From Microbacterium aurum (GTDB lineage Bacteria > Actinomycetota > Actinomycetes > Actinomycetales > Microbacteriaceae): a stretch of DNA of 64,000 nucleotides. The translations under genes were made by a program, and so were the position numbers. Shown here piece by piece: positions 27,033 to 34,574 of this stretch. The stretch spans positions 2,976,001-3,040,000 of the forward strand of contig NZ_JAFBCQ010000001.1 in the NCBI RefSeq assembly GCF_016907815.1, given 5' to 3'. Positions within the stretch are counted from its first letter, which is position 1; each line of letters begins with the position of its first letter. Under the pieces are notes generated by a model. That model was not told the origin of the DNA, did not search any database, and saw nothing but the letters and a program-made list of their open reading frames with translations.

Positions 27033-28079
27033 ATGAGCTGGCTGGACGACGTCGACGACGACGAGCCGGAGTTCGACGAGGCCGACGTGCGGGTGCGCCC
27101 GAACCCGAAGGCCAACCGCCCGCGCACGAAGCGCCGTCCCGCGCACGCCGACGCCCGCATCGCGCGCGTGATCGGCGTCGACCGCGGACGCTACACGGTG
27201 CTCGTGGACGAAGACGGCCCCGACGAGCACACCGTCCTCGCCTCACGGGCCCGCGAACTGCGGAAGCAGCCGATCGTCACGGGCGATCGCGCCCGCATCG
27301 TCGGCGACACGAGCGGGGAGATCGGCACCCTCGCGCGCATCGTGGGGATCGAAAAGCGCACGTCGCTGCTGCGGCGCAGCGCCGACGACACCGATCAGGT
27401 GGAGCGCGTCGTCGTCGCCAACGCCGACCAGATGCTCATCGTCGTCGCCGCCACCGACCCGGAGCCGCGACCCCGTCTGGTCGACCGGTACCTCATCGCG
27501 GCGCTGGATGCCGGCATTCATCCCCTCCTTGTCGTCACGAAGACCGACCTCGCCGACCCGAGCGGATTCCTCGCCCATTTCGAGGGTCTCGACGATCTGG
27601 AGGTGTTCACGAGCGGTCGCGGTCAGATGCCGGTCGCGGAGATCGGCGAGCGGCTGATCGGCCACGCCACGGTGTTCGTCGGCCATTCCGGCGTCGGTAA
27701 ATCCACGCTCGTGAACGCTCTCGTGCCGAGCGCCGACCGGGCGACCGGCCACGTCAACGAGGTGACCGGCCGCGGCCGCCACACGTCGAGTTCGACGGTG
27801 TCGCTGCGCTATGTCGACCCCGCCGACCCGGCCGCCCGCGGCTGGGTCATCGACACCCCGGGCGTGCGCTCGTTCGGGCTGGGGCACGTCGACCCCGCCA
27901 ACATCCTCAAAGCCTTCAGCGACCTGGCCGCGGTGGCCGAGGACTGCCCCCGCGGCTGCACGCACATGCCCGACGCCCCCGACTGCGCGATCGTCGAGGC
28001 GGTCGCCGAGGGGCGCCTCGGCGACCGCGGTGCGGCGCGTCTGGATTCCTTGCAGCGTCTGCTCGCCACCTTCGCCTGA
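27033..28079 (+). CDS. rsgA: Ribosome small-subunit-dependent GTPase A
   Basis: A 348-residue circularly permuted GTPase that assists late 30S maturation. An OB-fold N-terminus leads to the G4 motif TKTDL, which precedes G1 GHSGVGKSTL, as expected from the permutation. G3 is DTPGVRSFGL. The C-terminal zinc knuckle DCPRGCTHMPDAPDC provides the Cys/His ligands. The N-terminus has an acidic then basic stretch (DDVDDDEPEFDE, KANRPRTKRRP). A short GGTGAG-like site precedes ATG 27033. Confidence 0.95.
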   Translation: MSWLDDVDDDEPEFDEADVRVRPNPKANRPRTKRRPAHADARIARVIGVDRGRYTVLVDEDGPDEHTVLASRARELRKQPIVTGDRARIVGDTSGEIGTLARIVGIEKRTSLLRRSADDTDQVERVVVANADQMLIVVAATDPEPRPRLVDRYLIAALDAGIHPLLVVTKTDLADPSGFLAHFEGLDDLEVFTSGRGQMPVAEIGERLIGHATVFVGHSGVGKSTLVNALVPSADRATGHVNEVTGRGRHTSSSTVSLRYVDPADPAARGWVIDTPGVRSFGLGHVDPANILKAFSDLAAVAEDCPRGCTHMPDAPDCAIVEAVAEGRLGDRGAARLDSLQRLLATFA

Positions 28080-28136
28080 CCGGGCGCGCCCGCATCCGCG
28101 GGGAGCAGGATGCCACGCGAGCCGTACGCTGGAAGC

Positions 28137-28604
28137 ATGCCCCGCCTCGAACCCGGACAGCCCGCGCCCGATTTCACCCTCGTGGACCAGGACGACCGCC
28201 CGGTCTCGCTGCACGACCTCCGCGGCGCACCCGCCATCCTCTTCTTCTACCCCGCGGCGATGACGCCGGGATGCACGACGGAGGCGTGCGACTTCCGCGA
28301 CAGCCTCGCCCCGCTGCAGGCCGCCGGGTACGCCGTCGTCGGCATCTCCCGTGACGATCCCGCGAAGCTGCGCGCGTTCCGCGAGCGCGACGGGCTGACC
28401 TATCCGCTGCTCAGCGACCCCGACCACGCCGTCCACGAGGCGTACGGGGCGTGGGGCGAGAAGATGAACTACGGCAAGCTCGTCGAGGGCGCCATCCGCT
28501 CCACCGTGATCATCGATGCGGACGGCGTCGTCACCCACGCGCTGTACAACGTCAAGGCGACCGGGCACGTCGCCCGCATCCGCACGCTCCTCGGCGTCGG
28601 CTGA
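28137..28604 (+). CDS. bcp: Thioredoxin-dependent peroxiredoxin, Bcp/PrxQ type
   Basis: A 155-residue thiol peroxidase. The peroxidatic and resolving cysteines lie in GCTTEACDF, five residues apart, as in atypical 2-Cys Bcp proteins. The N-terminal APDFTLVDQDDRPVSL is typical. It reduces hydroperoxides with electrons from thioredoxin. ATG 28137 stands 6 nt after TACGCT and has no strong Shine-Dalgarno sequence; the in-frame upstream ATG at 28110 is less likely. Confidence 0.93.
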   Translation: MPRLEPGQPAPDFTLVDQDDRPVSLHDLRGAPAILFFYPAAMTPGCTTEACDFRDSLAPLQAAGYAVVGISRDDPAKLRAFRERDGLTYPLLSDPDHAVHEAYGAWGEKMNYGKLVEGAIRSTVIIDADGVVTHALYNVKATGHVARIRTLLGVG

Positions 28605-28632
28605 CCGGCCCCGGTCCGCGCCGGTTCGGCCG

Positions 28633-29013
28633 CTACTCGGCGCGGCGGGCGGCCGCGCGGGCGGCGACGATGAGCAGCCCCAGCCCCGCGAGCGCGGGAA
28701 CCGCGAGCGCGATGCCGACGGCGGGTGCCGCCGTCGGTCCGGTGAACGCGCCGAACGCCACGGCCAGCAGCAGCAGCTGGGCGACGATGCCCCCCGATCG
28801 TCCCCACGACCCGCCGCGGGCGACGGCGACGGCGAAGGCCGCCAGTGCGGCTGCCCCGATGGCCGTCAGCACGAGCAGGGCGACGGAGCTGCCGACGTCG
28901 TCGGTGTCGCCGGAGACGAGCGCGGTGACCTCCCACCCCGCCATCACGAGCAGGGCGATGGCCTGCAGGCCGAGGATGCCGGCGGCCTGACGCTCGGCGA
29001 CGGTCGTCCTCAC
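28633..29013 (-). CDS. Small four-helix membrane protein, function unknown
   Basis: A 126-residue protein with four hydrophobic segments (about 12-33, 44-66, 74-91, 96-117) and short charged loops, ending ARAAARRAE. I recognise no family beyond a generic actinobacterial integral membrane protein. It is convergent with bcp (28-bp gap) and faces away from whiB1. Confidence 0.65.
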   Translation of the reverse strand: MRTTVAERQAAGILGLQAIALLVMAGWEVTALVSGDTDDVGSSVALLVLTAIGAAALAAFAVAVARGGSWGRSGGIVAQLLLLAVAFGAFTGPTAAPAVGIALAVPALAGLGLLIVAARAAARRAE

Positions 29014-29260
29014 GGCGCTCCCCCTCGTCTCACGCGTCCGGCACGGGTGAAGCCGGCGTCGTGGAGGCGATCCACAGCAATTCCTAGAGGAAATGCCATG
29101 TTCACCCTTGATTCATCTGAATAGCCATGGGACCATGGATCTATTCGTGTGCTCCCACAGCGAAGTGGGGCGAGCAGAGCTCGCACACCCACCAGGGTAA
29201 CGGACGCCCGGCGTCCGACCCGAACCCGAAACTTCTCATCCCGCATCAAGGAGCACCCCT
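29014..29260. other. Intergenic region upstream of whiB1
   Basis: A 247-bp stretch, locally AT-richer than its surroundings near 29075-29145. It must hold the whiB1 promoter and a long leader. AAGGAG at 29248-29253 is the ribosome site for whiB1, 7 nt before ATG. A CCATGGGACCATGG repeat lies near 29126-29139. No ORF or confident -35/-10 pair was found. Confidence 0.4.
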
Positions 29261-29509
29261 ATGGATTGGCGCGACAAAGCCGCCTGCCTCACTGTCGACC
29301 CCGAGCTGTTCTTCCCCGTCGGGAACACCGGGCCGGCGGTCGACCAGATCGAGAAGGCGAAGGCCGTCTGCGCCCGCTGCACGGTCACCGAGATCTGCCT
29401 GCAGTACGCCCTCGAGACCGGTCAGGACTCGGGCGTGTGGGGCGGTCTCTCCGAAGACGAGCGCCGCGCCCTCAAGCGTCGCGCCGCCCGCGCCCGCCGC
29501 GCGAGCTGA
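29261..29509 (+). CDS. whiB1: WhiB1-type iron-sulfur transcription factor
   Basis: An 82-residue WhiB protein. Cluster-binding cysteines are Cys9, Cys37, Cys40 and Cys46 (C-x27-C-x2-C-x5-C). The GVWGG turn is followed by a basic tail (RALKRRAARARR). The short length without an N-terminal extension fits WhiB1, an essential nitric-oxide-sensitive regulator that binds the primary sigma factor in mycobacteria. Unlike most genes here it has a long leader and a strong Shine-Dalgarno sequence. Confidence 0.92.
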   Translation: MDWRDKAACLTVDPELFFPVGNTGPAVDQIEKAKAVCARCTVTEICLQYALETGQDSGVWGGLSEDERRALKRRAARARRAS

Positions 29510-29521
29510 CCCGCGCCGACC

Positions 29522-31015
29522 TCAGGCCCGCGTCCGATCGAGGTACCGCATCGGGATCTCGATCGTCACCTCGGTACCCGAACCGACGAGCGTGTGCCAG
29601 TCGATCGTGCCGCTGAGCTCGCCCTGGATGAGCGTGCGCACGATCTGGGTGCCGAGCCCCCTCCCGACCTGCCCTTCCGGCAGGCCGACGCCGGTGTCGC
29701 GCACCTTGACCCCCAGACGCTCCTCGGTGCGCTCGGCGATGATCTCGACCTCCCCCTCCTGATCGGCGAGGCCGTGCTCGACGGCGTTGGTGACGAGCTC
29801 GGTCAGCGCGAGGGCGAGAGGGGTGGCGTACTCGCTCGGCAGGGTGCCGAACGTGCCGGTCTTCGAGGTGCGCGCGCGGGTGTTCGGCGACGCGGCGACC
29901 TCGGCGACGAGCTTGAGCACCCGGTTGAACACGTCGTCGAAGTCGACGTTCTGCGCCAGGCCCTCCGACAGAGTGTCGTGCACGACGGCGATCGCCGAGA
30001 CGCGGCGCATCGCGTGCGTGAGGGCGTCGCGCGCTTCGTCGGAGTGGGTGCGCCGTGACTGGATGCGCAGCAGCGACGCGACCGTCTGCAGGTTGTTCTT
30101 CACACGGTGGTGGATCTCGCGGATCGTCGCGTCCTTGGTGATGAGCTCCTGCTCCTGATGGCGGATCTCGGTGACGTCACGGCACAGCACGATCGCACCG
30201 ATCCGGTGGCCGCGGTCCTTCAGCGGGATGGTCCGCAGCGACACCGTGACGCCCCGAGCCTCGATATCCGCACGCCACGGCGCGCGACCGGCCATGACGA
30301 TGGGCAGCGATTCGTCGAAGTCGCGTCCCTTCGGCAGGATGCCGGTGGCGACCTCGAGCAGCGATTCGCCTTCGAGCTCGTCGTCGAACCCGAGCCGGTT
30401 GAACGCGGAGAGCGCGTTGGGGCTCGCGAAGGTCGTGATCCCGTCGACGTCCATCCGGATCAGGCCGTCCGACGCGCGGGGCGCGCCGCGGCGCGGCGAG
30501 GTCGGGGCTGCGAGGTCGGGGAAGTCGGCCGAGGCGACCATGCCGAACAGGTCGTCGGCGCAGTCGTTGAAGGTGATCTGCTGGCGCGAGGGCGTCCGCG
30601 CCTCGCCGAGGTTGGTGTGCCGGGTGAGCACGCCCACGACACGGGGCGGATGCTCGGCCGACCCCCGCTCCCGGACGATCGGCACGGCACGCACGCGCGT
30701 CGGGGTCTCCTCGAACCAGTCCGGCGAGGCGGAGTCGACGATCTCGGCGCGTGTGAACGCGTCGCGCACCTGCGTGCGCCACTGCGGGCGCACGAGGTCG
30801 CCGACGATGTCGCGGTAGAACAGGGTCGCCGCACCCGAGGGGCGCGTGTGGGCGACGGCGATGAATGAGTCGTCGGCCGTGGGCACCCAGATGACGATGT
30901 CGGCGAACGCGAGGTCGGCCAGCAGCTGCCCGTCGCCGGCGAGGCGGTGCAGCCACTCGACGTCGGCGTCGGTGGAACGGCCCTGGGCATAGACGAGGTC
31001 GCTGAGCGTGGACAC
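29522..31015 (-). CDS. pdtaS: Sensor histidine kinase, PdtaS-like
   Basis: A 497-residue soluble kinase with no membrane helix. A GAF domain (about 1-160) and a PAS domain (about 185-285) precede a HisKA_2 dimerisation domain. The phosphoacceptor is His303 in EIHHRVKNNLQTVASLL. A HATPase domain follows with LVTNAVEHG and DTGVGLPEG. Architecture and even the His303 position match mycobacterial PdtaS, which phosphorylates the ANTAR antiterminator PdtaR. No PdtaR gene is in the window. GTG 31015 lies 7 nt after TAGTCT. Confidence 0.9.
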   Translation of the reverse strand: MSTLSDLVYAQGRSTDADVEWLHRLAGDGQLLADLAFADIVIWVPTADDSFIAVAHTRPSGAATLFYRDIVGDLVRPQWRTQVRDAFTRAEIVDSASPDWFEETPTRVRAVPIVRERGSAEHPPRVVGVLTRHTNLGEARTPSRQQITFNDCADDLFGMVASADFPDLAAPTSPRRGAPRASDGLIRMDVDGITTFASPNALSAFNRLGFDDELEGESLLEVATGILPKGRDFDESLPIVMAGRAPWRADIEARGVTVSLRTIPLKDRGHRIGAIVLCRDVTEIRHQEQELITKDATIREIHHRVKNNLQTVASLLRIQSRRTHSDEARDALTHAMRRVSAIAVVHDTLSEGLAQNVDFDDVFNRVLKLVAEVAASPNTRARTSKTGTFGTLPSEYATPLALALTELVTNAVEHGLADQEGEVEIIAERTEERLGVKVRDTGVGLPEGQVGRGLGTQIVRTLIQGELSGTIDWHTLVGSGTEVTIEIPMRYLDRTRA

Positions 31016-31040
31016 GTCTTCCAGACTAGGTGAGCGGGCC

Positions 31041-32303
31041 TCAGGCCGTGCGCGCGGCACGACGGCCGCGGATGCCGCGCCGCGCCGTCTCCTGCCCCAC
31101 CCGCGCCGACCGCGACATCCGCACCGGCACCGGCGGGTCCACGGCCTCGCCGACGAAGCGGCGCACCGCGCCCGACAGCGCGGAGCGGCCCGCGACGCGG
31201 GCGACCGGCTCGGCGGCGAGGATGGCGGCATCCGTCGCCTTCGGGTCCCACGGGGCGAACCAGATCTCGTCGAGCCCGATGTAGCGCTCGAGCGTGCGAC
31301 GCAGCTGCCCGCGCGCATCGAGGCCCAGTGCGGCGGCGCGGGTCTTGTTGACGAGCACGCGCACCGGGGTCGCGCCGACGGCGGCGCGCAGATCGGCGTG
31401 GGCGCGCACGAACCGGGAGACCCCGACCGGGTCGCCGCTGACGACGGCCACGACGAGATCGGCGGCGGCCAGCGCCGCGTGCGTGGCGGCGTTGCGGCGC
31501 GGGCCGTCGAGGTCGCTGACGATCTCCTCGTCGCGTTCGAGCGACGCGGCGACGTCCACGACGATGTCGTCCACCCAGGCGCGGCAGTGGTCGAGCGCGG
31601 CACCCACCCGCGCGGCGGAGAGCTCGGGCCAGCGGCCGGGACGGTTCAGTCCCGTCAGCACCTCGATCTCGCCGAGCGGCACCGCGATGCGCGACAGCTC
31701 CGCCACGGTCAGCGTGCCCCGCTCGGCGCCGCGGCACGCCGCGGCGAACCCGGGTCCCTCGTCGGCGAGCCCGGTCAGCATCGCGATCGACGGGGCGTGC
31801 GCGTCCGCGTCGACGAGCGCGACGCGGCGTCCGTCGCGCGCCAGCTCGCACGCCAGCTCGATCGCGATCGTCGTGCGCCCGGGGGCTCCGGCCGGCCCCC
31901 ACACCGTGAGGACGCGGCCCCGGGCGGGCGGTGTTTCGGGCGCCGGTACGGGTCGGACGACGGCCGCCGCCGCCTCGTCGGGATCTGCCGCCACGACGCC
32001 GAACATCTCCGCCAGGCGGCGCTCTGCCGCATCCGCGCAGACGGCGACGATCCGCACGCCGAAGCGATCGCAGGCCGTCACGAGCTGCGCGGTCAGGGCC
32101 TCCCGGGTCGCGGCGACGGCCAGCGCGTCGGAGCCGGCCAACTCCCCGAGCAGCTCGGCGGCGGCGCGGCCCGTCATCGCGTCGGCGGCGGCCGCAGCGG
32201 GGGCGGATGCCGCGACCACGAGCCGCACATCGACGTCCTCACGCCGCAGCCGCTCCGCCAGCCGGTCGCCGACCGAACCGTCGCACGCGACGATCACTCT
32301 CAC
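31041..32303 (-). CDS. CpaE/MinD-like P-loop ATPase, orphan
   Basis: A 420-residue protein. An N-terminal receiver-like region without the usual phosphorylation site (about 1-130) is followed by an Ala/Pro linker. The SIMIBI ATPase domain begins at VWGPAGAPGRTTIAIELA, a deviant Walker A with Thr for the usual Ser/Lys pattern, and continues with VALVDADAHAPS and VLVNKTRAAALG. CpaE-like ATPases position Tad/Flp pili, but no pilus genes are nearby. The start codon overlaps the upstream SAF-domain gene (GTGA), so the two are coupled. A role cannot be assigned from sequence. Confidence 0.75.
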   Translation of the reverse strand: MRVIVACDGSVGDRLAERLRREDVDVRLVVAASAPAAAAADAMTGRAAAELLGELAGSDALAVAATREALTAQLVTACDRFGVRIVAVCADAAERRLAEMFGVVAADPDEAAAAVVRPVPAPETPPARGRVLTVWGPAGAPGRTTIAIELACELARDGRRVALVDADAHAPSIAMLTGLADEGPGFAAACRGAERGTLTVAELSRIAVPLGEIEVLTGLNRPGRWPELSAARVGAALDHCRAWVDDIVVDVAASLERDEEIVSDLDGPRRNAATHAALAAADLVVAVVSGDPVGVSRFVRAHADLRAAVGATPVRVLVNKTRAAALGLDARGQLRRTLERYIGLDEIWFAPWDPKATDAAILAAEPVARVAGRSALSGAVRRFVGEAVDPPVPVRMSRSARVGQETARRGIRGRRAARTA

Positions 32304-32932
32304 GGCGTCGTCCCCGACGACGGCACGACCGAGAGGCTGGAGCCGTCGGCGACCGCCGCGAGCGCGGCGGCGACGTCGGCGCGGGAGATCACGAGCTCGA
32401 CGGCCGTGCCCGCCGAGCCCATCATGCTCTCGTCGCGGTCGACCGACACGACGGTCGCCGATGCGACGAGGATGCGCGGGGTGTCGTAGACGCCGCGCTC
32501 GAGCTGCGGCGCAGCCCACACCTCGACCGTCGCGCCCGCAGCGACGACGGCCGGCACGGCAGTGGCGCTGCGGATCACGATCGTCGTCGTGCGCGCCTGC
32601 GCCGCGTCGCCGACGGCGTCTCGCGGCACCAGTTCGCCGGCGGCGACGGTGCGGGTCGCGACGGCGCCGGGGGTCAGGGTCGCCGGCGAGGCGTACGCGT
32701 CTTCGAGCGGACCGAGCGCGACTTCGACGACACGCAGGTCATCGGCATCCACCGCCTGCCCCGGCACGATGGTGCGCGCCGCGGCGAACACCGGCGCGGT
32801 CTGACGTGCGGCCGCGACCACGAACCAGACGCCCGCGATGGAGACGATCACCAGGGCGATGCCCAGGAGGAATCTCACGTCCGCCCAGAAGGCGCGCGGC
32901 CGCGGCCGCGCCGTGACGGGAAGCTCGCTCAT
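32300..32932 (-). CDS. SAF-domain membrane protein (CpaB/RcpC-like)
   Basis: A 210-residue protein. One N-terminal transmembrane helix (about 20-42) is followed by a SAF domain (FAAARTIVPGQAVDADDLRV to about 110) and a beta-rich region. SAF proteins of the CpaB/RcpC group are periplasmic parts of pilus assembly systems. It is first in a two-gene operon with the CpaE-like ATPase, overlapping it by 4 bp. Other Tad components (secretin, TadA/B/C, pilin) are absent from the window. Confidence 0.75.
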   Translation of the reverse strand: MSELPVTARPRPRAFWADVRFLLGIALVIVSIAGVWFVVAAARQTAPVFAAARTIVPGQAVDADDLRVVEVALGPLEDAYASPATLTPGAVATRTVAAGELVPRDAVGDAAQARTTTIVIRSATAVPAVVAAGATVEVWAAPQLERGVYDTPRILVASATVVSVDRDESMMGSAGTAVELVISRADVAAALAAVADGSSLSVVPSSGTTP

Positions 32933-32962
32933 GTCCTCATCGTCACCGATCGCGCGATCTCG

Positions 32963-32988
32963 CGCCGAGGTTATCCACAGCCTCGGCG
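32963..32988. promoter_or_regulatory. Hairpin with a DnaA box in its loop
   Basis: Arms CGCCGAGG and CCTCGGCG (32963-32970, 32981-32988) enclose TTATCCACAG, which contains the exact consensus DnaA box TTATCCACA (32971-32979). It lies between the divergent SAF-domain and HTH genes. It may bind DnaA or simply be a stem-loop. Confidence 0.45.
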
Positions 32989-33030
32989 TGGGCCGGACTG
33001 CCGTGATCGGGACGCACGCATAATGTCCTC

Positions 33031-33312
33031 ATGCCCGAACCCACCGACTCCGGTGTGCGCCTGCTCGCCCCGTCGCAGGTCGCGGAGATGCTGCAGCTCC
33101 CCGTCGACGAGGTGATCGCGCTGGTGCTCGATGGGCGCCTGCGCGGCGCCAGGATCGGCACGCCCGCCCGGTGGCGCATCGAAGCCGACAGCCTGGCCGG
33201 GTATCTCGACGATCAGGCGGAGGAGGCGCGGCGGATCGCGCTGTGGCGGGAGTCCAACGCGGCGAGCTTCCCCGAGCTGTGGGGGCGGGGCGCGGTCCGC
33301 AACCCGGACTGA
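33031..33312 (+). CDS. Helix-turn-helix (excisionase-fold) DNA-binding protein
   Basis: A 93-residue protein. A MerR/excisionase-type winged HTH occupies about residues 10-60 (LLAPSQVAEMLQLPVDEVIALV, then GARIGTPARWRIEADSLAGYL). A short alpha-helical tail follows. Such free-standing proteins often regulate adjacent genes; no integrase or attachment site is present, so a recombination role is unlikely. A CATAAT box (33019-33024) stands 6 nt before the ATG. Confidence 0.75.
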   Translation: MPEPTDSGVRLLAPSQVAEMLQLPVDEVIALVLDGRLRGARIGTPARWRIEADSLAGYLDDQAEEARRIALWRESNAASFPELWGRGAVRNPD

Positions 33313-33332
33313 GGTCCGCTCCGCGGCCGCAG

Positions 33333-33959
33333 TCAGGGCAGATCGAGCGGCGCGTCCAGGGCGACGGCGGCGATCGCCTCGAACGGCACGACGCGGAACC
33401 CGGTGACGGCGCCGGATCGGCGCGGCTGCCCGGCGTCGTGCAGGGCGAGATCGAGGTGGTCGGCACCGGCCCGGTCGATCGTGCCGTGGAGCACCCTGCC
33501 CGTGGTCAGCCGCACCGTCACCCCGACGCGGCGGCGCACGACGTCGCGGAGCACGAATCCGAGCCCCATGCGCTGACCGAGCGTGTCGCCGGCGGCGGCG
33601 TCACGGACGCTCCCCAGCATGTCCTCGACGGGCAGGGCGAGCGCCTGAACCGCGGCGAGCGGGACGATCCACAGGGGCCGCACGGCGAGGCGCCGCTCCC
33701 CGTCGCCGTGCGCGGCGCCGGTGAGCCCGAACCAGTCCGCCCCGACCCGCGAGACACGGCCGTCGAGCACCGATCCGTCCGCGAGTTCGCATGACACCGG
33801 CCGCGCCGACCCTGCCGCGGCGATCGCGACGAGCCGCTCGCGCAGCCGCACCCGAGACAGCCGCAGCCGCTCGGACTCGGTGTCCAGCGCGGCGCGCTCG
33901 GCCTCCCATTCGGAGTCGAGCTGGTCTTCCAGGTCTTCGAAGAATCGATCCCAGCGCAC
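33333..33959 (-). CDS. Conserved hypothetical protein with a duplicated beta-motif
   Basis: A 208-residue protein of unknown function. An N-terminal coiled-coil segment (about 1-48, rich in Glu/Arg/Leu) is followed by two similar units, CELADGSVLDGRVSRVGADW and VRLTTGRVLHGTIDRAGADH, that look like Sm-like or translation-factor-type small beta-barrels. I know of no assigned role. It diverges from the Rv3235-like gene across a 164-bp region with two DnaA-box-like repeats. Confidence 0.65.
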   Translation of the reverse strand: MRWDRFFEDLEDQLDSEWEAERAALDTESERLRLSRVRLRERLVAIAAAGSARPVSCELADGSVLDGRVSRVGADWFGLTGAAHGDGERRLAVRPLWIVPLAAVQALALPVEDMLGSVRDAAAGDTLGQRMGLGFVLRDVVRRRVGVTVRLTTGRVLHGTIDRAGADHLDLALHDAGQPRRSGAVTGFRVVPFEAIAAVALDAPLDLP

Positions 33960-33997
33960 GAGGGGAGCGTACGCGGATGCCGACGGAGCCGCCCGTT

Positions 33998-34021
33998 CTG
34001 TCCACAGGCGCTCTGTCCACA
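33998..34021 (+). promoter_or_regulatory. Two tandem DnaA-box-like sites
   Basis: CTGTCCACA occurs at 33998-34006 and 34013-34021, 15 bp apart, in the divergent region upstream of the Rv3235-like gene. Both match the actinobacterial DnaA-box pattern (TTGTCCACA) with one difference. Confidence 0.4.
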
Positions 34022-34123
34022 GGTTGGAGGATTCTCATCCCACGGCCTCGGCCGCTGTGCTGTACTCATGCCACCGTCACCCATCCCGCTCCCCATCCGG
34101 TACAACGACAGGAGGTTCGGCTC

Positions 34124-34564
34124 ATGGCCCCTCCCCCCGGCGGTGCCCCCGGCGCCGCATCCCGCTACGGTTCGGCGCTGGACGTCGCCGAGTACTTCGC
34201 CCCGCAGCGCACCTCGACCGATGCGCTGCCCGCCCCCGAGCCGCTGCTGAAGAACCTCACGATCGGCGTCCTCGAGGTGCTCGCCGGCGTCCGCGAGGTC
34301 GACCAGCTGGCGCGCTGGCTCGGCGAGGATGCCTTCCGCGCGCTGGTGACCCGCGCCAACCTCTCCGCCCGCGCCCGCAACGCGCGGGGGGTCACCCCGG
34401 CACGCCCGGCGTACCGCATCCTGTCCACCCACACCACCTCCCCCGCCGACGGCGTCGTGGAGGGCGTCGTCATCACGGCAGGACCCGCCCGCACCCGCGC
34501 GGTGGCGGTGCGGCTGGAGGGCTGGGACGGCCGCTGGCGGGCGACCTCGCTGGGCCTGCTGTGA
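34124..34564 (+). CDS. Rv3235-like conserved actinobacterial protein
   Basis: A 146-residue protein. A Pro/Gly/Ala-rich N-terminus is followed by a compact domain (about 38-146) ending VEGVVITAGPARTRAVAVRL and GRWRATSLGLL, the pattern of the Rv3235 family encoded near secA in many Actinobacteria. The function is unknown. AGGAGG (34110-34115) lies 8 nt before ATG 34124, one of the few strong Shine-Dalgarno sites here. It is convergent with the aminotransferase gene (10-bp gap). Confidence 0.75.
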   Translation: MAPPPGGAPGAASRYGSALDVAEYFAPQRTSTDALPAPEPLLKNLTIGVLEVLAGVREVDQLARWLGEDAFRALVTRANLSARARNARGVTPARPAYRILSTHTTSPADGVVEGVVITAGPARTRAVAVRLEGWDGRWRATSLGLL

Positions 34565-34574
34565 GCCTCGCCCG

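Noticed and set aside
33031-33312. Excisionase of an integrated element
   Set aside because: The HTH fold fits, but there is no integrase, attachment-site duplication or foreign composition nearby.
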